Assembly: GCA_007130585.1 (NCBI GenBank)
Contig: SLSE01000082.1
Span: 1 to 24,991 of the forward strand
Origin: Syntrophomonadaceae bacterium
Lineage (GTDB): Bacteria > Bacillota > Dethiobacteria > DTU022
Direction of reading: 5' to 3'
DNA: 24,991 bases
In this document: piece after piece, positions 14,837 through 22,012 of the stretch
Numbering within the stretch: the first letter of the stretch is position 1
How the letters are laid out: each line of letters starts with the position of its first letter
Translations under genes and position numbers: made by a program
The notes under the pieces: model-generated
What the model saw: the letters and a program-made list of their open reading frames with translations, nothing else
What the model was told of the DNA's origin: nothing
Databases searched by the model: none

Positions 14837-14868
14837 CCCCGGTTACCTCCTTCTTAACATTACCGGGG
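14837..14868. repeat. Inverted repeat enclosing an SD-like sequence
   Basis: CCCCGGT (14837-14843) and ACCGGGG (14862-14868) form a 7-bp stem. Read on the minus strand, the 18-base loop contains AAGAAGGAGGTAA, a strong Shine-Dalgarno match, but no convincing gene follows it. It lies 39 bases downstream of the end of the minus-strand radical SAM gene. Confidence 0.4.
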
Positions 14869-14907
14869 CAGCAAGGACACCCGATCAGGCTGATTATACA
14901 TATTACA

Positions 14908-15792
14908 TTACAATCCGCGCAGGTATTCACTTTTCAGGGAACCGGGAGCTTTCTGTTCGATAATCCGGTTGAGATCGGCCAGCAGCTTTTCCTGTTCGCG
15001 AGAAAGAACCGTCTTCAACGGCAGGTAATTGGAGGCATGGTTGGCCCGGAAAACACAATCAGTTAACCGGAGATCGCTGACGATCATTTGAATCTCTTTA
15101 AGCAAGTCCCAGGGCCCGGGCGGGCTGAAGAGGCCCTTTCTTATCCGGCGGTGCAGGGTAGTTCCCGGTACTGCCATCAGGCTGAGCAGGCCCAGGTATT
15201 CAGGGTCGATTTCATTAAGCAGCCGGGCAGTATCGCGGGCATGACCGGCAGACCCGTCTGCCCCGGCCAAACCGTTAATCACGGTAATTGATAAAGGCAC
15301 TCCCGCTTCCTTCGCCCTGGCTGCCCCGGCTGCAATCTCCCGGGGAGTTACACCCTTGTTTACGGCTTCCAGAACCGCAGCGCTGCCGCTTTCAATGCCC
15401 AGGTATATTATTCCCAGCTTATTTTGCTTAAAGTCTCTTAATTCGGCCGTGCTCTTCTGAAGCATGTCCTGGGGGTTTCCGTAAAGCGAAACTCTCTCCA
15501 GGGCCGGGAAAGATTTTTCCAGCTGCTGCAAAATCCGCAGCAGTTTTTCAGTTTTCATCGCCAGGGCATTACCATCAGCCAGGAAAACCCTCCGTGTCCG
15601 GGGCATCAGGCGGGAAGTCAAAGCTATCTCTTCCATAATTTCGTCCAGTTCGCGTTCACGGTATTTTTTGCGTTTGTACATGGCACAAAAGGTGCAGCGG
15701 TTGTGGGAACAGCCCACAGTGGCCTGCAGGATCAAACTTCTCGCTTCACTGGGAGGGCGGAAAACATCTCCCTCGTATTTTAAAGGAAACAT
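14908..15792 (-). CDS. Radical SAM protein with CX4CX2C cluster motif (function unknown)
   Basis: This 294-residue protein is related to the HemN/Elp3-type radical SAM proteins (COG1032-like). The [4Fe-4S] motif is C28-x4-C33-x2-C36 (GCSHNRCTFCAMY), one residue longer than the classical CX3CX2C; I recall this form in a family common in Clostridia. Later motifs are FLADGNAL, VSLYGNPQDM, and LGIIYLGIESGSAAVLEAVNKGVT, the usual SAM-binding GxESGS region. The C-terminus is helical and has no extra cluster. ATG 15792 is chosen because the family begins FPLKYEGDVFRPPSEA and AGGAAAG precedes it. An open frame continues to 15969 but would overlap the ygiQ start. The gene is divergent from ygiQ, another radical SAM gene. 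The substrate is unknown. Confidence 0.85.
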   Translation of the reverse strand: MFPLKYEGDVFRPPSEARSLILQATVGCSHNRCTFCAMYKRKKYRERELDEIMEEIALTSRLMPRTRRVFLADGNALAMKTEKLLRILQQLEKSFPALERVSLYGNPQDMLQKSTAELRDFKQNKLGIIYLGIESGSAAVLEAVNKGVTPREIAAGAARAKEAGVPLSITVINGLAGADGSAGHARDTARLLNEIDPEYLGLLSLMAVPGTTLHRRIRKGLFSPPGPWDLLKEIQMIVSDLRLTDCVFRANHASNYLPLKTVLSREQEKLLADLNRIIEQKAPGSLKSEYLRGL

Positions 15793-15962
15793 TTGGTCAC
15801 TTTCCTGTTCTATGTATATAGTAGCTAATAATCGTTTCGGCAGGGCAGCTAATTCTTCCTGCCGCCCGGAAAACAAAATAGTCAGATGCAGGTGCAAATC
15901 CGGCCCGCAGGATATATAATGTACTGTATGTCCGAAAGAGCTATAAATATGGAGGCCCCGGA

Positions 15963-17810
15963 ATGGCAAAGAATTTTTTACCGGTAACCAGTGAAGAAAT
16001 CAGGTCGAGAGGATGGGAGAGTCCCGATTTTGTAATAGTCAGCGGTGACGCTTACGTAGATCATCCTTCCTTTGGAGTCGCAATAATTGGCCGCCTCCTG
16101 GAGGCACAGGGTTTTAAAGTGGGGATTATTGCCCAGCCTGACTGGAAAAACGTTGAGCAGTTTAAAAGGTTGGGCCGGCCCGCGCTTGGATTTTTAATCA
16201 CCGGCGGCAACATTGACTCGATGGTCAATCACTATACCGTGGCGAAAAAGAAAAGAAAGGCTGATGCGTATTCCCCGGGCGGGCAAACAGGCCTCCGCCC
16301 GGACCGGGCCACAATTGTATATGCCCATAAAGCCAGGGAAGCCTTTCCCGGCGTTCCCGTCATCCTGGGCGGAATCGAGGCAAGCCTTCGCCGCCTGGCC
16401 CATTATGATTACTGGGACAACCGGGTCCGCCGTTCTATTCTTCTCGATTCAAAAGCCGACCTGCTTATTTACGGCATGGGTGAAAAAGCGGTAATCGAAA
16501 TTGCAGAAGCCCTGCAGAGCGGAATTAACATAAAGGATATCACCTATGTAAGGGGAACCGTTTACCGCACACAAAACCTGCCTGACCCGGAAGATACGGT
16601 GGTACTTCCAACTTTCGAAAAAATAAGTTCCAATAAAAAGTTGTTTGCTGAAAGTTTTATGGTTCAGCAGCAGAATACTGAAGCGATTAGCGCTAAGATC
16701 CTGGCCGAGCCTTATGAGCACGGGTACGTAGTTCAGAACCCGCCCTCTGAACCGCTTGCCGGTGATCAACTGGACATGATCTACCGCCTTCCTTTTGCCC
16801 GCACATACCACCCCGTTTATGAAAAAGCCGGTGGAGTACCCGCGATCAGCGAGGTGAAATTCAGCCTGGTCAGCAGTCGGGGATGTTTCGGCGGTTGCAG
16901 TTTTTGCTCGCTGCATTATCACCAGGGAAAAGCCGTTCAGACCAGGAGCATAGAAGCCCTGGAAGAGGAAGCGCGGCAAATGGTCGATGATCCCGACTTC
17001 CGGGGCTACATCCATGATGTCGGGGGGCCTACCGCTAATTTCAGGCTCCGGGCCTGCCGAAAGCAGGAAAAACAGGGCCCCTGCACAGACCGGCAGTGCC
17101 TGTTTCCCGAACCGTGCCCCAACCTGGAAGTTGATCACTCCAATTACCTTGAACTGCTGCGCCGCCTGCGTAAACTTGAAGGTGTTCAAAAGGTTTTTGT
17201 CCGCTCGGGTATCCGCCACGATTACCTGATCCTTGATCGGGACGATACCTTTTTTGAAGAACTGTGCGCCCACCATGTCAGCGGCCAGCTTAAGGTTGCA
17301 CCCGAACACGTATCGCCGCGTGTTTTGGAAAAAATGGGCAAACCGGACCGGGGCATTTACCTGAAATTCAAAAAAAAGTACAAAACCCTGAACGAAAAGT
17401 ACGGCAAGAACCAGTTCTTGGTCCCCTATTATATGTCCGGACACCCGGGCTCAGACCTGGACGCTGCCATCGAACTGGCCTCATTCATCAGAAAACACGA
17501 GCACATGCCGGAGCAGGTCCAGGATTTTTATCCCACACCGGGAACCCTTTCCACCTGCATGTACTATACTGAACTGGATCCCCGCACGATGGAAGATGTT
17601 TACGTGCCCAAAACGCCGCATGAAAAAGCGATGCAGCGGGCCCTGATCCAGTTCCGGAATCCGAAAAATTACCGCCTGGTCCGGGAAGCGTTAATAAAAG
17701 CCGGCCGGGAAGACCTGATCGGTTACGGTCGCAGATGCCTGCTCAGGCCCCGTTCTGAAAGTAAAGAACCCGGGAAAAAGTTAAAAAAGAAAACGGGGAA
17801 AAGCAAGTGA
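15963..17810 (+). CDS. ygiQ: YgiQ family radical SAM protein
   Basis: This 615-residue protein is collinear with the YgiQ (UPF0313) family. Residues 1-200 form the N-terminal domain, with VSGDAYVDHPSFG (27-38) and LGGIEASLRRLAHYDYW (135-151). Next comes the radical SAM core with C308-x3-C312-x2-C315 (SSRGCFGGCSFC), followed by IHDVGGPTANF, a Cys-rich insertion (CRKQ...CTDRQCLFPEPC) and the DUF3362-like end with PHEKAMQRALIQF. The tail is lysine-rich. The ATG follows GGAGG by 7 bases. The family is widely conserved, but its reaction is not established; it probably modifies a macromolecule by radical chemistry. A TATAAT at 15915-15920 may be the -10 box, without a good -35. Confidence 0.93.
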   Translation: MAKNFLPVTSEEIRSRGWESPDFVIVSGDAYVDHPSFGVAIIGRLLEAQGFKVGIIAQPDWKNVEQFKRLGRPALGFLITGGNIDSMVNHYTVAKKKRKADAYSPGGQTGLRPDRATIVYAHKAREAFPGVPVILGGIEASLRRLAHYDYWDNRVRRSILLDSKADLLIYGMGEKAVIEIAEALQSGINIKDITYVRGTVYRTQNLPDPEDTVVLPTFEKISSNKKLFAESFMVQQQNTEAISAKILAEPYEHGYVVQNPPSEPLAGDQLDMIYRLPFARTYHPVYEKAGGVPAISEVKFSLVSSRGCFGGCSFCSLHYHQGKAVQTRSIEALEEEARQMVDDPDFRGYIHDVGGPTANFRLRACRKQEKQGPCTDRQCLFPEPCPNLEVDHSNYLELLRRLRKLEGVQKVFVRSGIRHDYLILDRDDTFFEELCAHHVSGQLKVAPEHVSPRVLEKMGKPDRGIYLKFKKKYKTLNEKYGKNQFLVPYYMSGHPGSDLDAAIELASFIRKHEHMPEQVQDFYPTPGTLSTCMYYTELDPRTMEDVYVPKTPHEKAMQRALIQFRNPKNYRLVREALIKAGREDLIGYGRRCLLRPRSESKEPGKKLKKKTGKSK

Positions 17811-17871
17811 AACAGGCCCGGCCTTTTTACTGCGACTTGCAAAATTTTTTAAACCCGGGATTGGAGCTAAA

Positions 17872-18546
17872 ATGCCATACAGGCTGAACAAAGTAAACCT
17901 CCGAAAAAGTATACTCCGTTACCTGACCCTATTTTTGGGCCTTTTTGTCATAGGTAACGGTATAGTGTTTACCATACATGCCAATCTCGGCGTAAACCCC
18001 TGGGATGTTCTGCACATCGGCATATCCAATCATACGGGCATTACTATCGGCCGGGTAATCCAGTATGTGGGCCTGCTCCTGGTCGCCGTCAGTTACTTCC
18101 TGAAAGTAAAGATTTATATCGGCACTGTTTTGAACATGATCTTCCTGGGGCTTTTTGTTGACCTGGTGATCGGCTGGGGTTATGTCCCGCAGCCGGAACT
18201 GCTCTGGCAACGGATCGTGCTCTATACTGCAGGCGTCATTATTTTCGGCTTCGGCGTAGCAGTTTACATCAGCGCCAATCTCGGCGCCGGCCCCCGGGAC
18301 AGCCTGATGCTGGCCCTGACCAGGGCTTCCTCCCTCCGCATCGGGACAATCAGAACTCTCATGGAAATTACCGCTGCCGCCATCGGATTTTTCCTCGGCG
18401 GTCCCCTGGGCGTAGGAACTGTCATCTTCGCCCTTACAATCGGGTTTTTCATGGAAATGGGATTTGCTATCATCGGTAAAATTAAAACGACCGCTTCATT
18501 TGAAAGGATTTGGAATGGCTCCGTGAGGCACGCCAGGGGTCTTTAA
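17872..18546 (+). CDS. YczE/YitT-like integral membrane protein with internal duplication
   Basis: This 224-residue membrane protein has about five hydrophobic segments. Two matching loops reveal an internal repeat: ANLGVNPWDVLHIGI (37-51) and ANLGAGPRDSLMLAL (136-150). Both are the signature of the YczE family (COG2364), named from a B. subtilis gene of poorly understood role near the surfactin locus. The ATG follows TTGGAG by 7 bases, 61 bases after ygiQ, so the two may be co-transcribed. A transport or membrane-organising role is possible, but no activity can be assigned. A large palindrome begins two bases after its stop codon. Confidence 0.8.
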   Translation: MPYRLNKVNLRKSILRYLTLFLGLFVIGNGIVFTIHANLGVNPWDVLHIGISNHTGITIGRVIQYVGLLLVAVSYFLKVKIYIGTVLNMIFLGLFVDLVIGWGYVPQPELLWQRIVLYTAGVIIFGFGVAVYISANLGAGPRDSLMLALTRASSLRIGTIRTLMEITAAAIGFFLGGPLGVGTVIFALTIGFFMEMGFAIIGKIKTTASFERIWNGSVRHARGL

Positions 18547-18548
18547 TG

Positions 18549-18607
18549 GTGGAACGGAAGGACCGTCCCCCCGTTTCAGAAACGGGGGGACGGTCCTTCC
18601 GTTCCAC
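18549..18607. repeat. 28-bp perfect palindrome (REP-like repeat unit)
   Basis: Both arms are 28 bases (18549-18576 and 18580-18607) with a three-base loop CAG and no mismatch. The core has the form GGAACGGAAGGACCGTCCCC. Palindromes of this GGGGACGGTCC type recur in many bacterial genomes and are sometimes linked to REP-associated tyrosine transposases; that link here is from general knowledge. No T-run follows, so it is not a classical terminator, although it would block transcription or RNA decay from yczE. Confidence 0.75.
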
Positions 18608-18633
18608 TGTCCCTGTTGATTATAAGCAGCTCG

Positions 18634-18663
18634 TTGAAAACTATTGTATAATATTAGTATTAT
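18634..18663 (+). promoter_or_regulatory. Weak promoter candidate upstream of the ATP-grasp fusion gene
   Basis: TTGAAA (18634-18639) and TATTAT (18658-18663) are 18 bases apart. A TATAAT (18647-18652) also lies in this AT-rich stretch without a matching -35. The palindrome before it suggests that the downstream gene has its own promoter. Confidence 0.3.
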
Positions 18664-18753
18664 TATCCAAGAAAGCATTTGTTTTCTCTCAATTCCCGGA
18701 CGGATTGTGCTTTTAGAACCGGGAAAATAATTCTAAACAGGCAGGCTTAATTC

Positions 18754-20730
18754 ATGAACCAAAAAGAACGATTGCTTACCGTTGCCTTTGAAAGCGAAAA
18801 TCTAAGCTACAGCAACCTCGAAGTTGACCTGTATAATTCGGGGGTTAACCAGATCCTAAGTGTTTGCGCTGCACGCGGACATACAATCTATCATTTCACT
18901 GTGCAGGACCTCTTTCTCCATGAAGGAAACGCTTTTGCCAGGGCTTCTGTTCTGGCCCTGCCTGAGAGTTGGTATACAGATCCTCTTGATTGCTATACTT
19001 TGCTCAGCAAGATTGACGAGCGCCCTGTTCCTCTCGGTAATATTGACCTTTGTTTCATGCGGGGCGACGATGTCAGGCACCCGGGAACTCCCAACCTGGA
19101 TATCCTCCGCGAACTGGAAAAGCACAGCCTGCTGATTGAAAACATTGATGCCACACTCGCCACAACCGATAAATATGAAATGGTCACACGGGTTCCGGAA
19201 ATACCTCAGCCGGCAACCTATGCAGCCGCCACCCTTGACCAGGCTATGCAGGCCTTAAAACGGCTGCCTGACAGGGACGGTTACTTTGTATTAAAGGACA
19301 GGTTCGGCTACGGATGCGGACACGGAGTCCATCGTATAGAATTTGCCGATCCGGAACTGCCTGAAGTTTTGAAAATGTATATCAGCAACTATGAAAGCAT
19401 AATCCTGCAGGAGTACTGCCCGGAAGTAAAAAAAGGCGACCTCGTTGTAACTTTTTTTGACGGGGAGTTAATCGGTACAATGTGCCGGATAGCAGCTCCC
19501 GGGGAATGGAAAACCAACTTCAGCCTGGGTGCCACGCAGATCGCTTATAACCTTTCTTCCGATCAGGAACAAATTGCCCGTAAGATCCGGGATGCGTTCT
19601 CAGAATGCCGCCTGCTTTCTGTTGATTTGCTCCAATCCGGTAAAGCGCTGGAAGTTAACGCCTTTCCCGGGGCTAAAGGTCTGCTTGACATCTACGGCAT
19701 TTCGCTGGGCACGATTGTTATGGACCGCATTGAGCGCGAACTGCTGGGAACAGAAATTGCTGTTTCTCCCGGTCCGCAGGTCATAAAACAGGAACCTTCC
19801 GCCAGGTGGGATGATATTTACCATCAATACAACGGTCATGATGAGCCGGTCGAAGTTCTTGATGTCTTCAGCGAAGAAAGATACCGCCTTGCCGTGAAAG
19901 ATTTGATACAGTTACGTCCCCAGAGTCCTGAGTTTATCCTTTCCATTCCCCATTCAGGTGTGCTGGTGCCTGTCAAATACAAAGAGCACTTTGAAATAAA
20001 CTCAAAAGCGCTCCTGGAAATAGATCTCTTCAGTGATATTCTCTTCGAATCCGTAGGGGGCCTCCAGGTAATATCCCGTCTTGCTCCTTTTTTTGTGGAC
20101 ATGAACCGCAGCAGGGAGGGCTCTGATTCTGAAAAACTGCCCAACCACCTGACCAATCCCCCAACAGAATATTACAGCATTGAAGATGAGCTTGTTCTGC
20201 AAAAGGAATACAGTCCCGGCCAGGAAGAACAAATCCTGAAGTATTACGATCTCTATCACGGCATCCTATCGTCCCTGATTGAAAGCCTGAAACGGGAACA
20301 GGGATATGCCCTGCTTATTGATGCTCACTCCATGTCATCGGTAGGTCTCGGCCGGGTCTATGACGAGGGACAGGAACGGGACAACATAGTAGTCGGCACC
20401 CTCGAAGGCAAATCGGCGCATCCGGATATTGTAGAAGCTTTTGTAGATACGTTGAAGCAAAATATAAAACCTTACCGACTGGGTCTGACCTGTGCGGAAA
20501 ACGAGCCCTATTCGGGGGGCTTTATCACCAGGATGCACAGCGATCCCGGCAACGATGTTCACGTTATCCAGGTTGAAGTAACTATGGATACTTACATGTA
20601 CGAGCCGGTAGACACAAACGAGTCCAAACGTTATGCCTTAAAGCAGTCCAGGCTGCACATCGCCCAGGATTTCCTGCGCAAAGCGGTCCTGGCAGCCTCA
20701 GATGCATGCAAAATGATCTATTCTTCCTAA
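18754..20730 (+). CDS. Fusion of glutathione-synthetase-like ATP-grasp ligase and N-formylglutamate amidohydrolase domain
   Basis: This 658-residue single chain has two enzyme halves. Residues about 5-335 resemble prokaryotic glutathione synthetase (GshB). Lys181 and the glycine loop GYGCGHGVHRI (185-195) would bind ATP; LQEYCPEVKKGD (218-229) and VTFFDGELIGTMCRI (232-246) follow, and LEVNAFPGAKGL (299-310) supplies metal ligands. Such enzymes form amide bonds from a carboxylate and an amine using ATP. Residues about 390-640 are an N-formylglutamate amidohydrolase (HutG-type, PF05013) domain: SIPHSG (397-402), VDMNR (448-452), DAHSM (523-527) and PYSGGFITR (585-593). It would hydrolyse an amide, probably with Zn2+. 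Having a ligase and a hydrolase in one chain recalls bifunctional glutathionylspermidine synthetase/amidase. No histidine-utilisation genes are nearby. The substrate is unknown. ATG 18754 has a modest AGGCAGG site. Confidence 0.82.
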   Translation: MNQKERLLTVAFESENLSYSNLEVDLYNSGVNQILSVCAARGHTIYHFTVQDLFLHEGNAFARASVLALPESWYTDPLDCYTLLSKIDERPVPLGNIDLCFMRGDDVRHPGTPNLDILRELEKHSLLIENIDATLATTDKYEMVTRVPEIPQPATYAAATLDQAMQALKRLPDRDGYFVLKDRFGYGCGHGVHRIEFADPELPEVLKMYISNYESIILQEYCPEVKKGDLVVTFFDGELIGTMCRIAAPGEWKTNFSLGATQIAYNLSSDQEQIARKIRDAFSECRLLSVDLLQSGKALEVNAFPGAKGLLDIYGISLGTIVMDRIERELLGTEIAVSPGPQVIKQEPSARWDDIYHQYNGHDEPVEVLDVFSEERYRLAVKDLIQLRPQSPEFILSIPHSGVLVPVKYKEHFEINSKALLEIDLFSDILFESVGGLQVISRLAPFFVDMNRSREGSDSEKLPNHLTNPPTEYYSIEDELVLQKEYSPGQEEQILKYYDLYHGILSSLIESLKREQGYALLIDAHSMSSVGLGRVYDEGQERDNIVVGTLEGKSAHPDIVEAFVDTLKQNIKPYRLGLTCAENEPYSGGFITRMHSDPGNDVHVIQVEVTMDTYMYEPVDTNESKRYALKQSRLHIAQDFLRKAVLAASDACKMIYSS

Positions 20731-20765
20731 ACCCGCAGCATTATCGCCGGGCCCGTTGCTGCCAC

Positions 20766-20821
20766 GAGCCTTGAAGTATCCTGCTTCTGTTTCAGCAGGT
20801 CTCAGGGCCAATCGAAGGCTC
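20766..20821 (+). other. Nested inverted repeats after the ATP-grasp fusion gene
   Basis: GAGCCTT (20766-20772) pairs with AAGGCTC (20815-20821). Within it CCTGCT (20780-20785) pairs with AGCAGG (20794-20799). No T-run is present. It could be a 3'-end structure of the fusion mRNA or part of an untranslated RNA; I recognise no family. Confidence 0.35.
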
Positions 20822-20913
20822 CGGTAATAAAATCCGCCGGTGCTTTAAAGCTTTCAATTCATGAGTTTTTCAGGAACTGTTTGAAATGTAGCCAATAAAT
20901 AATTTACCGGGAG

Positions 20914-20940
20914 CCGGAAAAAGGATTCCGCTTTTTCCGG
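20914..20940 (+). terminator. 10-bp hairpin upstream of the SDR gene
   Basis: CCGGAAAAAG (20914-20923) pairs with CTTTTTCCGG (20931-20940) over a 7-base loop. The T residues are inside the stem, not after it, so termination would be weak. It lies about 48 bases before the SDR start and might act in its leader RNA instead. Confidence 0.4.
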
Positions 20941-20987
20941 GCGAATATACTATATGAATATTTAGATTTTTATGGAGGTTTCAGTAT

Positions 20988-21752
20988 ATGCCCAAACCGG
21001 CCTATGGATTAGCAGGTAAAGTTTTTGTAATTACCGGCGGGAGCAGGGGCATCGGGTTGGAACTGGCCAGGTTTCTGCTGGCAGAAAAGGCCCGGGTGGC
21101 AATCTGCGCCCGCAAGCAGGAAGGACTGGACCAGGCTGCGGCTGAACTTTCCGGGGGGGACAACCTCCTTGCCATGCCGGCCCACATTGCCCGTTCAGAA
21201 GACGTTGATATTTTTTTCGAGCAAACCAGGGCAAGGTTTGGAAGGATCGATGCCCTGATTAATAACGTGGGAATGAATTTGCTAACCCCCTCGACGACTG
21301 AAGCGGGGATTGAGACCTGGCAAAAGATTATTGATTCGAACTTAACCGGCACTTACTACTGTTCACGCACCGCAGCACGGATTATGAAAGAGCAGGCCGG
21401 GGGCAAAATAGTAAATATTACTTCAACTGCCGCCTGCCGTCCGGCCCAGGGCATGGGTATTTACGGGGTGGCCAAGGCCGGAATTGAAATGCTTACCAGA
21501 GTTCTGGCGGCCGAACTGGCCCCGGACAATATCCAGGTTAATGCTGTTGCTCCCTGCATGGTCAAAACCGGATTCAGCGCTCCGTTCTGGTCCAATGAAG
21601 ACATTCATGCAGAAATTGTTAAGAATATTCCCCTGGGCAGGCTGGCTGAAACAGCCGACGTTGTCCACCCGGTACTTTTCCTTTGCTCGGAAGGAGCCGA
21701 TTTTATAACCGGACAGGTCTTATCTGTCGATGGGGGTTCAACGGCAGTCTGA
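20988..21752 (+). CDS. Short-chain dehydrogenase/reductase (FabG-like)
   Basis: This 254-residue classical SDR is NAD(P)-dependent. The cofactor motif is TGGSRGIG (16-23), with the structural INNVG (91-95). The catalytic set is Ser146 and Y159xxxK163 (YGVAK), with the usual 13-residue Ser-Tyr spacing, and the C-terminus ends FITGQVLSVDGGSTAV, as in 3-oxoacyl-ACP reductases. Arg at position 20 of the glycine motif, together with AICARK (38-43), suggests NADPH preference. It oxidises or reduces an alcohol/ketone; the particular substrate is not evident, since no fatty-acid or polyketide genes adjoin it. ATG 20988 follows GGAGG. It appears to be a single-gene unit with 257-260 base gaps on both sides. 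Confidence 0.9.
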   Translation: MPKPAYGLAGKVFVITGGSRGIGLELARFLLAEKARVAICARKQEGLDQAAAELSGGDNLLAMPAHIARSEDVDIFFEQTRARFGRIDALINNVGMNLLTPSTTEAGIETWQKIIDSNLTGTYYCSRTAARIMKEQAGGKIVNITSTAACRPAQGMGIYGVAKAGIEMLTRVLAAELAPDNIQVNAVAPCMVKTGFSAPFWSNEDIHAEIVKNIPLGRLAETADVVHPVLFLCSEGADFITGQVLSVDGGSTAV

Positions 21753-22012
21753 CCATGGATCGGTTAAAATCATCCATTAAGTTTTACCACTGACCGGGCA
21801 GTTACAAGCGACCTTATTTGCTGAGCCTGCTGCAGACGGGAAATAGCGCGCGTAGCATAAAGGTTTCTCCCGGGCCGCTCCTGGTAAAAATAATTAAGCA
21901 TACCGAGAAATTTTTTAAGCAGCAAACAGAGAAAAGGATTTTGTTGCAAAATATAGAATTATTAACCTCGAATAATTGCCAGCTCATTTTAAAATGACCG
22001 GAGGGCGCAGTT

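Noticed and set aside
14736..14930. 64-residue Cys-containing minus-strand frame after the radical SAM gene
   Set aside because: It has no ribosome site at its start and overlaps the end of the radical SAM gene. It also runs through an inverted repeat and shows no domain.
15793..15969. 59-residue N-terminal extension of the minus-strand radical SAM protein
   Set aside because: It would overlap the ygiQ start. The family-like sequence begins at ATG 15792, which has an AGGAAAG site.
16449..17444. 331-residue open frame on the minus strand
   Set aside because: It lies wholly inside ygiQ, whose plus-strand product keeps all family motifs. The antisense product shows no recognisable domain and no good ribosome site.
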